NCBI RefSeq assembly: GCF_030812855.1
Contig: NZ_JAUSTK010000014.1
Span: 1-64,000 of the forward strand
Source of the DNA: Paenibacillus wynnii
GTDB lineage: Bacteria; Bacillota; Bacilli; Paenibacillales; Paenibacillaceae
Reading direction: 5' to 3'
Length of the DNA: 64,000 nucleotides
The translations under genes and the position numbers were made by a program. The notes beneath the pieces were generated by a model. It saw only the letters and a program-made list of their open reading frames with translations. It was not told the DNA's origin and ran no database searches. Positions 25,344-34,196 of the stretch are shown piece after piece; within the stretch, counting starts at the first letter, position 1, and each line of letters starts with the position of its first letter.

Positions 25344-27203
25344 ATGCGCATCCTCTCTCGAATTACAGCCGGCTTTGGGAAGTCCCTTCCAGGAATACAA
25401 GAAAGCCGCCGTTCGTTTGGACGCTTGTTCCCCTACCTTTGGCATTATCGCCGTGCTTATTCCGCGCTCTTTATGACGTTGCTGTTCAATGTGGGGATGA
25501 CACTGTTCTCGGCATGGATGCTCAAACATTTAACCGATGCCGCTTTGAATCGCGACACGGATCTAATTAAGCGGATACTTCTGCTGGGAATTGCCGTGTC
25601 TCTGTTACATATAGTACTGCAGTATGTACAGGTTCTGCTGCAGAACCGTACGGTGAACCGAATAGCCTTGGACTTAAGGAACGATGTCTTCGCAAAGCTG
25701 ATGGAAGTAAAGTTTAACTTCTTCGGCACGATGCACACAGGTGAACTTGTCTCCAGAGTGACCCGCGATGTCCAGCAGACCTGCGGGGCTGCCGGCAGCT
25801 ACCTGCTCCATTTATTGATTATGCCGATCAGCATTGCCGCGACATTTGTATATTTGCTCTATATCGATTGGAGGCTTTCTCTGGTCTGTCTGCTCCTTGC
25901 TCCCGCCGCCGGGCTGGCTGGCGGAGTGTTCAGTTTAAAGGTACGGCAGAACAACAAGCCGCTAGGAGAACTGTATGGAAGAATGCATGCTTTTCTGCAG
26001 GATGCTTTATCCGGGTATACCGTCATTCGAAGCATAGGACTGGAACGTCATATGAAGGGGAAGCTGCATAACTATGGCGAACAAATTATCGGATATGAAG
26101 ACCGGGAAGCGCGCCTCCAAGGCGGATTGTACGCAGGCTCGGCCCTCATCGGTACGTCCTCCTTCCTCGTATGTATCGGTGCCGGATCGTTCCTTGTAGC
26201 CAATGGTTCCCTTACGGTCGGCTCTCTGCTTGCGTTTGTCAGCCTAATGCAGGTTCTGGTCTCCCCCTTCTCCGGTCTGGCCAGCCAGCTTGGCGGACTG
26301 CAACGTTCGTTGATTGCTGCTGACCGCCTCTGGACCCTTATGGACCAGCCGATGGATGAGCCTCTGCTTGCCGGAAATGACAAGTCAGCCCCGGCATCCC
26401 TATCGAACGCATCGGAGACAGTAAGTATCCGGCGGCATACTGGAATGATTGAGTTCGATAACGTCTCCTTCTCCTATCATGATGGAGACGATAATGTGCT
26501 CCGCGACATCAGCTTTTCAGTACCCTCCGGTCATACTGTTGCGCTGGTCGGTCCAAGCGGTGCCGGCAAAACAACGCTGTTCCATTTAACTCACGGGTTC
26601 CAACAGCCGAAATCGGGACGTATATTCATCCAGGGGCGCGATCTCACTCTTATGGAACGCCCCGAGGCCCAAACACTGTTCGCTTATGTTCCTCAGGAGA
26701 CGCATCTGTTCGAGGGAACGATTCGCGACAATATCGCTTTGGGCAGCCTGAATGCATCCTACGCTGACATCGTCGCAGCGGCTGAATCTGCCAACGCCGA
26801 TCCGTTCATCACCAGTCTGCCGAAGGGCTACGATACGGACGTTGGAGAGAATGGGTCCAGCCTCTCAGGTGGACAACGCCAGCGGATCGCCATTGCCAGA
26901 GCCATACTGAAGGATTCACCCATCCTGCTGTTAGACGAGGCTACATCTTCATTGGACAGCGAAGCCGAGTTCCTCATCCGAGGTGCCCTTCGCCGACTCA
27001 TGGAGGGACGGACGACTCTGGTCATCGCCCACCGCCTCTCAACGATCCGCCACGCGGATACGATTCTGGTCCTCAATCAGGGACAGATTGTGGAACAAGG
27101 GCGGCATGACGAGCTGCTTCGCCGTAATGGCCTCTATGCACGAATGTATCGGCTGCAGTCCGATGACCTTCAGTTGGCTGAAGGATCTCTGATACCCTTT
27201 TAA
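25344..27203 (+). CDS. ABC transporter (fused membrane and ATPase domains), probable RiPP exporter
   Basis: A 619-residue half-transporter of the MsbA/LmrA type. An N-terminal membrane domain with six helices runs to about residue 330, with the coupling segment TGELVSRVTRDVQQ. A variable linker follows, then an ATPase domain with Walker A GPSGAGKTTLF, signature [16 protein letters not shown], Walker B ILLLDEATSSLD and the H-loop in IAHRLSTIRHAD. There is no N-terminal C39 peptidase domain, so leader removal must be done by another protein, consistent with the S26 protease encoded upstream. AAGGAG precedes the ATG. It is the last gene of the operon. Confidence 0.9.
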   Translation: MRILSRITAGFGKSLPGIQESRRSFGRLFPYLWHYRRAYSALFMTLLFNVGMTLFSAWMLKHLTDAALNRDTDLIKRILLLGIAVSLLHIVLQYVQVLLQNRTVNRIALDLRNDVFAKLMEVKFNFFGTMHTGELVSRVTRDVQQTCGAAGSYLLHLLIMPISIAATFVYLLYIDWRLSLVCLLLAPAAGLAGGVFSLKVRQNNKPLGELYGRMHAFLQDALSGYTVIRSIGLERHMKGKLHNYGEQIIGYEDREARLQGGLYAGSALIGTSSFLVCIGAGSFLVANGSLTVGSLLAFVSLMQVLVSPFSGLASQLGGLQRSLIAADRLWTLMDQPMDEPLLAGNDKSAPASLSNASETVSIRRHTGMIEFDNVSFSYHDGDDNVLRDISFSVPSGHTVALVGPSGAGKTTLFHLTHGFQQPKSGRIFIQGRDLTLMERPEAQTLFAYVPQETHLFEGTIRDNIALGSLNASYADIVAAAESANADPFITSLPKGYDTDVGENGSSLSGGQRQRIAIARAILKDSPILLLDEATSSLDSEAEFLIRGALRRLMEGRTTLVIAHRLSTIRHADTILVLNQGQIVEQGRHDELLRRNGLYARMYRLQSDDLQLAEGSLIPF

Positions 27204-27242
27204 CGAACTAGGGAATAGAATCATCCCAATATGTGAACTGAC

Positions 27243-27280
27243 AAAGAGCAGTAACACTGAATTCTGTGTTACTGCTCTTT
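27243..27280. terminator. Strong terminator ending the RiPP operon
   Basis: Perfect 15-bp arms AAAGAGCAGTAACAC (27243-27257) and GTGTTACTGCTCTTT (27266-27280) enclose an 8-base loop. They lie 40 bases after the exporter stop. Confidence 0.9.
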
Positions 27281-27333
27281 CTATGGATCAACCTCAAAAT
27301 CAGCGCTTGACTATGTAGCCAATTCTAACAGTA

Positions 27334-27542
27334 GAGGGCATCTAATTGCACTTTTACATCTTATTTGCCGGAATTCCCCACCCGAGGGCGATTCAATTGC
27401 ACTTTTACATCTCATTTAGCCGAATCCACCACTTAAGGGCCATTCAATTGTACTTTTACATTTCATTCGGTGGAAATCCCCATCCGAGGACGATTTAATT
27501 GCACTTTTACATCTCATTTAGCCAATTCCACTATCCGAGGGC
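27334..27542. repeat. Tandem array of ~51-bp imperfect repeats
   Basis: Four units start at about 27334, 27384, 27435 and 27486, with a fifth partial start at 27537. The period is 50-51 bases. Each unit has a GAGGGCnATTCAATTG-like head, the core AATTGCACTTTTACATCTCA (with 1-3 changes) and a variable TTTAGCCnAATTCC tail. There is no spacer diversity and no cas gene. It fills most of the 530-base gap between the RiPP terminator and the symporter gene. Confidence 0.8.
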
Positions 27543-27736
27543 CATTCTTGTTTTGAGCCCTTTTTATTACACTCTTATTTTTTAGCCGCTAAGAACTCTT
27601 TGAACTGCTTAAGGCTTGTCTCCTTTTCCTGGTAACCTACAATAAATCATAGGCAAAACAAGGACGTCCTTATATAATAAATAACGGTAAAAATAAATAA
27701 TTATACAGCTTTGGCTGATTGAAAGGGGCATTATCG

Positions 27737-29188
27737 TTGATTGTAATAAGCATCGTTATCTACATGCTCGGTATGCTGGTCATTGGATACTTTGGTTACA
27801 AACGCACCTCCAGCTTATCCGACTTCATGCTTGGCGGCAGAAGTCTTGGGCCCGTTGTTACCGCACTAAGTGCAGGAGCTTCGGACATGAGTGGATGGCT
27901 GCTGCTCGGTCTTCCGGGAGCCATGTTTGCTCAGGGACTTAGCGCTTCCTGGATTGTAATTGGACTTACCATCGGGGCTTATGCCAACTGGCTTTATGTA
28001 GCACCGCGTTTGAGGGTATTTACCGAGGTTGCCGGTAATGCTATGACCATTCCTGAATTTTTCCAGAATCGTTTTGAGGACCGCTCTAATATTCTGCGGT
28101 TGGTATCAGGAATAGTCATTCTTGTGTTTTTCACCTTTTATGTTTCGTCAGGAATAGTATCGGGTGCTGTCTTGTTCAATAATGTGCTTGGGTTTGAATA
28201 TAACACAGGCTTGTGGATCATTACAGGAGTCGTTGTCGCATATACCTTATTCGGCGGATTTCTGGCCGTAAGCTGGACAGACTCCGTGCAAGGTACCATT
28301 ATGTTTCTAGCTTTGATCATTATCCCCGTAGTCATACTGGCCAACACGGGAAGTCTTCCGGTAACGATTGACCGGATTCAGCAGGTGGATCCTAGCCTTT
28401 TAGATTTATTCAAGGGTACAACATTCCTTGGAATTGTCTCGCTGTTTGCATGGGGTCTAGGCTATTTTGGCCAGCCTCACATTATTATACGCTTTATGGC
28501 GATTTCTTCTGTGAAGGAGATGAAGAAAGCCCGCCGCATTGGCATGGGCTGGATGATTTTCTCAATCTGCGGTGCCATGTTCTCAGGTCTTATTGCCATT
28601 GCCTACATGGATAAAAACAATATTTCATTAAAAGATCCTGAAACGGTTCTTCTGGAGCTTAGCAAGCTGTTATTCCACCCGCTTATCGGCGGTCTGCTGA
28701 TGGCTGCTATTTTATCAGCAGTAATGAGCACCATTTCCTCTCAGTTGCTGGTAACCTCCAGTTCGCTTACAGGTGATTTGTACAAAGCATTCTTCCGCCG
28801 CTCCGCCTCTGAACGGGAATTGATTATTGCGGGACGTCTGTCCGTTCTAACCGTGGCCGTAGTTGCAACAGCCTTAGCTTACTCCCGGAATGAGACGATT
28901 CTATCCTTAGTGGGTTATGCCTGGGCGGGTTTCGGCTCTGCCTTTGGTCCGGTAGTCCTGCTCAGCTTATTATGGAAACGAATGAATAAGTGGGGAGCAC
29001 TGGCCGGTTTGATCGCCGGATCAGTCACCGTTATCGGATGGAATACCTTCGGTCTCAGTGATGTGTTGTATGAGATGATCCCTGGGTTTATTGTCGGAAC
29101 TCTGGCCATTATCGTCACGAGTCTCATGACCCAGAAACCTACAGCCGGGATGCTGGATACCTTTCAGGAGTATCGTCAATCTCTATAA
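27737..29188 (+). CDS. Sodium/solute symporter, PutP-like (SSS family)
   Basis: A multi-spanning (about 12-13 helices) sodium:solute symporter, most like sodium/proline symporters. Family segments include YKRTSSLSDFMLGGRSLGP and SAGASDMSGWLLLGLPGA near the N-terminus, WTDSVQGTIMFLAL, GLGYFGQPHIIIRFMA and SAVMSTISSQLLVTSSSLTGDL. I place the start at TTG 27737, because AAAGGGG ends 8 bases before it; this gives 483 residues. The TTG at 27719 lies upstream of that site. It takes up proline or a related amino acid with Na+. Neighbouring genes do not suggest a special role. Confidence 0.9.
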   Translation: MIVISIVIYMLGMLVIGYFGYKRTSSLSDFMLGGRSLGPVVTALSAGASDMSGWLLLGLPGAMFAQGLSASWIVIGLTIGAYANWLYVAPRLRVFTEVAGNAMTIPEFFQNRFEDRSNILRLVSGIVILVFFTFYVSSGIVSGAVLFNNVLGFEYNTGLWIITGVVVAYTLFGGFLAVSWTDSVQGTIMFLALIIIPVVILANTGSLPVTIDRIQQVDPSLLDLFKGTTFLGIVSLFAWGLGYFGQPHIIIRFMAISSVKEMKKARRIGMGWMIFSICGAMFSGLIAIAYMDKNNISLKDPETVLLELSKLLFHPLIGGLLMAAILSAVMSTISSQLLVTSSSLTGDLYKAFFRRSASERELIIAGRLSVLTVAVVATALAYSRNETILSLVGYAWAGFGSAFGPVVLLSLLWKRMNKWGALAGLIAGSVTVIGWNTFGLSDVLYEMIPGFIVGTLAIIVTSLMTQKPTAGMLDTFQEYRQSL

Positions 29189-29252
29189 TTTTATCCATAC
29201 AAGAAGAAACGGCTTCGCCATCCCCAATGTGATCGGTATCCGTTTCTCGTAG

Positions 29253-29295
29253 AAATATAAGAAAGTATACTGAAAACTTATACTTTCTTATATTT
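29253..29295. repeat. Perfect 17-bp inverted repeat
   Basis: AAATATAAGAAAGTATA (29253-29269) and its exact reverse complement (29279-29295) flank a 9-base loop. The stem is AT-rich. It lies between the symporter stop and the bidirectional terminator, and may be a 3'-stabilising hairpin or a protein-binding palindrome. Confidence 0.6.
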
Positions 29296-29296
29296 A

Positions 29297-29332
29297 AAAA
29301 TGGATCCCTACATTTAATGAGGGATCCATTTT
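29297..29332. terminator. Bidirectional terminator between the symporter and spore-lysis genes
   Basis: Perfect 13-bp arms AAAATGGATCCCT (29297-29309) and AGGGATCCATTTT (29320-29332) enclose a 10-base loop, with A-run and T-run on either side. It serves two convergent genes. Confidence 0.88.
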
Positions 29333-29353
29333 TTATATCAATGAGTGCCTTAA

Positions 29354-30640
29354 TTATCTTTTTACCACATTAAAGTTTTCCTGAATAAGCAGCCAATTTT
29401 GTGGAAAAGGGAGTCCCAGCTTCCAGTAGCTGATGCCTCGAAGCCCCAACTCTTTAATCAGATTAAATTTGGCTTGGATGGACCTGGCATCTTCAAACCA
29501 TACCTTATGAGATTTACCTGAATCATCTATATAACTGAAATTTGGAGCTTGAGCGTTATAATCATACTGGATCGCTGCATTTCTATTTCTTGCTAAATCA
29601 ATGGCCGCTTGCGGACTAAGGGCTCGGGCATAAGCCCCACCTGCTACATAAGGCAAGGTCCAATCATAGCCATATAAATTTTGTCCCATCATGATTTTTG
29701 CTGCAGGCATTTCGCTTATGGCATACTCCAACACTTTGCGGACAGGGCCTATTGGAGAGACTGGCATCGGAGGCCCCCCGCTATATCCCCATTCATACGT
29801 CATAATGACCACAAAATCGGCAACTTGACCATGCACTTTATAATCATGGGCTGTATACCACGGCCCGGTTTGGGTTGCACTTGTTTTGGGTGCCAGGGCG
29901 GTGGACAATAGAAAGCCTTCCTGGTGAATTCGAGCCGCAGCTTTTCGCAGGAATGCATTATACGCTTCACGATCTTCTGGCCGGAGAAACTCAAAATCAA
30001 AATGAATGTCTCTAAAATTCAATCTCTTTGCTTGGGCTATGATATTCTCCAACAATCTATTTTGAACTACCTGATCATTTAAAATAATCCGCCCCAATTC
30101 TGAGCTGAATTGAGCGTTTTCCAAATTGGTCAAGACCATCATCAGGATCACCTGATTTTGTGCTGCAATGGAAGCAAGATCATCTAACGGCGGTGCTTTT
30201 AGAGAGCCATCCCGCTGAACTTGAAAGCTAAATGGAGCAAGATAAGTGAGGTTAGGTGCTGCTTCCGCTGCAGCATTCCTTAAGCCTTGGGATACTTCCT
30301 CCCCTCTTGGCTCTATGTAGGCATTTATCTCTGCATTTCGCTTCGGCTTTGGCGGGATATACAATCGAAGTCCAATCCGTAAAGGCTGATCCACGGGAAG
30401 CTGATTGATTTCTGCAAGTGTGTTGACGGTCATCCCGAACCTTTGTGCGATACTATACAAGCTGTCCCCCGATACAACCCAATAATACATACCGGTAATC
30501 GGTATAACCATCGTTTGTCCAACCACTAACTGGCTTGGGGCGGACAGTTGATTGGCCTCGGTAATATCATCCATGGGTACACCATAGGCATTGGCAATCC
30601 CATATAGAGATTGCCCCGGTTGCACAACGTGAATTTGCAT
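29354..30640 (-). CDS. Spore peptidoglycan hydrolase, two LysM domains plus GH18 (SleL/YaaH type)
   Basis: A 428-residue protein. Two LysM repeats (MQIHVVQPGQSLYGIANAYG and YYWVVSGDSLYSIAQRFG, about residues 1-97) are followed by a GH18 domain. The active-site strand reads DIHFDFEFL, with the catalytic Glu of the DxxDxDxE-type motif. YGYDWTLPYV and the C-terminal GISYWKLGLPFPQNW are typical of SleL/YaaH N-acetylglucosaminidases, which act on muramic-delta-lactam cortex fragments during germination. There is no signal peptide, as in the family, where LysM targets the protein to the spore. GAGGAGGGG precedes the ATG. Mother-cell sporulation control is expected but no sigma-E/K promoter could be assigned confidently. 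Confidence 0.92.
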   Translation of the reverse strand: MQIHVVQPGQSLYGIANAYGVPMDDITEANQLSAPSQLVVGQTMVIPITGMYYWVVSGDSLYSIAQRFGMTVNTLAEINQLPVDQPLRIGLRLYIPPKPKRNAEINAYIEPRGEEVSQGLRNAAAEAAPNLTYLAPFSFQVQRDGSLKAPPLDDLASIAAQNQVILMMVLTNLENAQFSSELGRIILNDQVVQNRLLENIIAQAKRLNFRDIHFDFEFLRPEDREAYNAFLRKAAARIHQEGFLLSTALAPKTSATQTGPWYTAHDYKVHGQVADFVVIMTYEWGYSGGPPMPVSPIGPVRKVLEYAISEMPAAKIMMGQNLYGYDWTLPYVAGGAYARALSPQAAIDLARNRNAAIQYDYNAQAPNFSYIDDSGKSHKVWFEDARSIQAKFNLIKELGLRGISYWKLGLPFPQNWLLIQENFNVVKR

Positions 30641-30731
30641 AACCCCTCCTCCTCATCCGTCCATGAACAAACGAATATGCCTTATTTTATTCGGGTGAAT
30701 TGGAGGGTATGCTACGCTGGGATATGTTAGT

Positions 30732-31538
30732 TTATTTGGGTATAGACCGATAGCGCGGATGCTCCGATAGAACCGACTCAACCATTTTCCTCACACTGGG
30801 ATGCTCCAATTGAAAAAACTGCGATTTATCTTCGCATAGTACGGCCACCTCCCCTTTCTCCATAACGGCCAGTGTATCAGAAACAGAGTAGGCAGCTTTG
30901 ATGTCATGCGTTATAAAAAGGTAGGAGAGGCCAAATGACGACTTCAGTTCGTTCAGCAGGCACAAAATCTTCGTTTGATTTACCATATCCAAACTGCTTA
31001 CTGCCTCATCCAATACGATCAGCTTCGGTTTTAAGGCAATTGCTCTGGCAATATTGATTCTTTGCAGCTGCCCACCGCTAAATTGATGAGGATACTTATG
31101 TCTATCGTCCGCTTTCAACCCCACGGTCTCCAACAGCTCTCCGATGGTCCGGTAATGCTCTTTCAGGGAAAGGGTTTCATAGTTTTGCAATGGCTCTCCG
31201 ATAATTTGCTCCGCATTCATTCGCGGATTTACGGAAGAATAGCAGTCTTGAAATACGACTTGAAGATCTCGGCGAATACTTCTGCGAGTAGACTTATCCG
31301 CATCGTACAGATCGATGCCCTGGAATATGACCTGCCCCTTCTGCGGCTTTTCCAATCCCAAAATCACCTTACCTAATGTGCTTTTCCCTGCACCGCTTGT
31401 TCCGAGAAGGCCTAAACATTGGCCCTCTTCAATAGAAAGAGTAATGTCGGAAAGTACAGCTGCCGACTGCTTATTTTTAAAGAACAAATGGGATGGGTTA
31501 TAACTATGAGTGATGTTCTCCACCAGCAGCAACCCCAC
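30732..31538 (-). CDS. Opp/Nik-type ABC transporter ATP-binding protein (F/E subunit)
   Basis: A 268-residue ATPase of the dipeptide/nickel transporter class. Walker A is GTSGAGKSTLGKVILG, the signature FSGGQLQRINIARAI, Walker B LIVLDEAVSSLDM and the H-loop FITHDIKAAYSVSD. It is shorter than OppF and closer in size to NikE/CntF. It is the last gene of the five-gene Fur-boxed importer operon and partners the preceding ATPase, 15 bases upstream. Confidence 0.9.
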   Translation of the reverse strand: MGLLLVENITHSYNPSHLFFKNKQSAAVLSDITLSIEEGQCLGLLGTSGAGKSTLGKVILGLEKPQKGQVIFQGIDLYDADKSTRRSIRRDLQVVFQDCYSSVNPRMNAEQIIGEPLQNYETLSLKEHYRTIGELLETVGLKADDRHKYPHQFSGGQLQRINIARAIALKPKLIVLDEAVSSLDMVNQTKILCLLNELKSSFGLSYLFITHDIKAAYSVSDTLAVMEKGEVAVLCEDKSQFFQLEHPSVRKMVESVLSEHPRYRSIPK

Positions 31539-31553
31539 TTTATCACCCCCTAT

Positions 31554-32399
31554 TTATTGAGCTCGCATCAAACTTTTGGATGGTTGGTTGTTCCCTATCT
31601 GAATTCTGGCATCAAGCAATTCTTTGGTATACACATGCTGCGGATGATCAAATAGCTCACAGACCTCCGCTTTCTCTACAATCCGTCCATGCTGCATAAC
31701 GGCAACATCGTCAGCCATTTCCGCAATGACCCCTAAATCATGAGAGATTAATAGAATGGATGTACCGTATTCTGTACAAATGCGCCTAAGCAGGCACAGC
31801 ACCTGCATTTGATTATTCATGTCCAGCGATGTAGTAGGCTCGTCTGCTATTAGTACCGCGGGTCGCAGGCACATCGCAAAGGCGATCATAACCCGCTGTA
31901 ACATTCCGCCGCTCAGTTGAAATGGATACTTCCGCATAAGCTCGAAGGCATCGGGCAAATTCACTTCTTGCAAAGAGTTGAGCGCCAGCTCTATCGCTTG
32001 TTTTTTAGTAAGCAAAGTATGCGTGCGGATCGTTTCGATGAATTGATCGCCGATCGTGAACAAAGGAGAGAACGCATTCATCGGGTTTTGCATAATGAGG
32101 GCAATCTCCTTGCCGCGAATACGCCGAACCTCCTCCTTCTTAAGCCCATTCAGTTCACGCCCCTGCAAGCAGATGCTGCCTTCCATACAAGTTGTTGTCG
32201 GGTCTAGTAGCTGTAAAATGGACAGGCAAGTAACTGATTTTCCGCTACCGCTTTCCCCGACAAGACCAAGTACACGGCCACGCTTCAGCTCGAACCCGAT
32301 ATTGCTGATGATCGGAAGCCTTCCTTCCGCTGTCTTCACCGTAACGTTCAAGCCGCTTACCTCTAATACACGCTCTGCTCCTGGACTCAATGGACTCAT
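31554..32399 (-). CDS. Opp/Nik-type ABC transporter ATP-binding protein (D subunit)
   Basis: A 281-residue ATPase with Walker A GESGSGKSVTCLSILQLL, the Q-loop region MQNPMNAFSPLFTIGDQF, signature LSGGMLQRVMIAFAM and Walker B VLIADEPTTSLDM. These are diagnostic for the OppD/DppD/NikD/CntD group. Its start overlaps the stop of the preceding permease gene by 4 bases. It forms the heterodimeric motor with the ATPase encoded next. Confidence 0.92.
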   Translation of the reverse strand: MSPLSPGAERVLEVSGLNVTVKTAEGRLPIISNIGFELKRGRVLGLVGESGSGKSVTCLSILQLLDPTTTCMEGSICLQGRELNGLKKEEVRRIRGKEIALIMQNPMNAFSPLFTIGDQFIETIRTHTLLTKKQAIELALNSLQEVNLPDAFELMRKYPFQLSGGMLQRVMIAFAMCLRPAVLIADEPTTSLDMNNQMQVLCLLRRICTEYGTSILLISHDLGVIAEMADDVAVMQHGRIVEKAEVCELFDHPQHVYTKELLDARIQIGNNQPSKSLMRAQ

Positions 32400-33238
32400 T
32401 CCTTTGTAACCCGTCGCTTAACCCCATAACGATCCGACAAGGCTTCTCCTAATATATTGAACGAAACTACAACTAGCAAAATCATGATACCCGGATATAA
32501 CATTAATTCCGGATTGCTTCGAATATACGATTTCCCCTCATGAATCATGGCTCCCCACTCCGGTGCCGGCGGTTGAATACCAAGACCTAGGAACGAGAGC
32601 GCGGATATATCCATAATCGCCCAGCCCATTTCTAGGGTTCCCATGACCACAATCGGGGGAAGTACATTAGGAATAATATGTTTCCTGATGATCTTCCAAG
32701 GTGAGGATCCACTTATATGAGCCGCGATAATGAAATTTCGTTCCTTCAGGCTTACTACCATACCTCGGAACATCCGGGCATAATACACCCACTGCACCAG
32801 CATGATAGCTAAGACAGCCTGCATCAGTCCAGGACCAAATATCCCAATCAATCCAAGAATAAGCACAAGGTTCGGAAATGACATTACCCCATCGCAGAAC
32901 CGCATCAGAAGGAGATCAACGATGCCGCCTTTATAGCCAGCAATCGATCCGACAATTAAGCCGATCCCTAAAGAGGAGATGAGGATAAGGGAGGCAAAGC
33001 CCAAGGAAACGCGGGAGCCGTATAAAAGTCGGGATAGAGTACAGCGTCCCAAGTGGTCGGTACCTAAAGGATAGCTTAGCGAAGGAGGTTGCAGCTTAAG
33101 TGCCAGGTTCACCAGAATAGGGTCATGTGGAGCTATCCATGGGGCCAATATTGCCAGAAAGAAAAAGACCAGCAAAAGACCCAGGCAACTCATGACGATC
33201 TTGCGGCTCCTTAAGGTGGTCCGTATAGTTGCGATCAT
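32396..33238 (-). CDS. Opp/Nik-type ABC permease (C subunit)
   Basis: A 280-residue permease with the DppC/NikC hallmark N-terminal region (LAPWIAPHDPILVNLALKLQ, YPLGTDHLGRCTLSRLLYGSR) and about six helices. The EAA-like loop is AAHISGSSPWKIIRKHIIPN, followed by SALSFLGLGIQPPAPEWGAMI. The start overlaps the B-type permease by 4 bases. It is part of the Fur-boxed importer. Confidence 0.93.
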   Translation of the reverse strand: MIATIRTTLRSRKIVMSCLGLLLVFFFLAILAPWIAPHDPILVNLALKLQPPSLSYPLGTDHLGRCTLSRLLYGSRVSLGFASLILISSLGIGLIVGSIAGYKGGIVDLLLMRFCDGVMSFPNLVLILGLIGIFGPGLMQAVLAIMLVQWVYYARMFRGMVVSLKERNFIIAAHISGSSPWKIIRKHIIPNVLPPIVVMGTLEMGWAIMDISALSFLGLGIQPPAPEWGAMIHEGKSYIRSNPELMLYPGIMILLVVVSFNILGEALSDRYGVKRRVTKE

Positions 33239-34179
33239 GGACTTATACTTCCTTTCCGGGAAATCCGCGGGTCTATAACCATTTGCAGAAGATCCACGAT
33301 CAGGTTACATACAATAAATATACAAGCTACAAGGAACACATAACATTGAATAACGGGTATATCCCTGTTAAAGATCGCTTCTATAAAATAACGTCCGAAC
33401 CCCGGCCAAGAGAACACCTCTTCTACAATGATCGTTCCTGCGAACAATTTACCCATATTCATGCCCAAACCGGTAATCATCGGTGAAATTGCGATTTTTA
33501 ATATATGCTTGCCCATAATAATCTTCTCTTTAATGCCCCTGGTTCTGGCGTATAACACATAGGGCTCCTGCATTTGTTCAAGAATACTGGTACGCAATAA
33601 GCGGGTATAGACAGCAATCAGTCCCAGAGCCAGCGTAAATGAAGGAAGAACCAGATGCAGCCACGTACCTCTTCCTTGCACAGGAAACAAATCCAGCTTG
33701 ACTGATAAGAAAAAGATCAACAAGTACCCAAGCCAAAACTGCGGGATGGAAGCACCCAAAAAGGCAAGTAACCGACTGAAATGATCAAACACACTATTTT
33801 TATAAACCGCTGACAAAAATCCAATAGGTACGCTGATAAGTATGACTAGAAATAAGCTGCTAAAGGAGAGTTGGAGCGTTGCGGGCAGCCGATGCGCGAC
33901 CTCCTGCCAAACGGGCTCCTTTGTAACATAAGATGTGCCGAAATCAAACCGGCACATCTTTATAAGGGATTGAACATATTGAACATATAACGGCTGATCC
34001 AGGCCGAATTCATGCCTTACCTCAGCCAACACCTCTTCTGTCAGGCGAATATTGGCTGCAGTTAAGTAAGCTTCAGCTGGATCTACGGGTGAGAGATTTA
34101 TCATAATGAAAGAAAGTAGTGTAGCAAAAATAAAGATGGGAATGATGGCAAGGAGCCGTTTCCCAATGTAGCTGATCAT
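33235..34179 (-). CDS. Opp/Nik-type ABC permease (B subunit)
   Basis: A 314-residue permease of the DppB/NikB/CntB type. It shows N-terminal IGKRLLAIIPIFIFATLLSF, NLSPVDPAEAYL, EFGLDQPLYVQYVQSL, the SIPQFWLGYLLIFFLSVKL membrane block, the EAA loop YARTRGIKEKIIMGKHILK, and VEEVFSWPGFGRYFIEAIFNRDIPVIQ. It begins 17 bases after the binding-protein stop. Confidence 0.93.
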   Translation of the reverse strand: MISYIGKRLLAIIPIFIFATLLSFIMINLSPVDPAEAYLTAANIRLTEEVLAEVRHEFGLDQPLYVQYVQSLIKMCRFDFGTSYVTKEPVWQEVAHRLPATLQLSFSSLFLVILISVPIGFLSAVYKNSVFDHFSRLLAFLGASIPQFWLGYLLIFFLSVKLDLFPVQGRGTWLHLVLPSFTLALGLIAVYTRLLRTSILEQMQEPYVLYARTRGIKEKIIMGKHILKIAISPMITGLGMNMGKLFAGTIIVEEVFSWPGFGRYFIEAIFNRDIPVIQCYVFLVACIFIVCNLIVDLLQMVIDPRISRKGSISP

Positions 34180-34196
34180 AAAATCCTCCCTACCCT

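Noticed and set aside
22428..27203. Calling the RiPP operon a lasso peptide cluster
   Set aside because: Leader, RRE, kinase and nucleotidyltransferase are lasso-like, but there is no cyclase, no B2 protease and no acid at core position 7-9.
27334..27542. CRISPR array
   Set aside because: Units are contiguous 51-bp degenerate repeats without unique spacers, and no cas genes are in the window.
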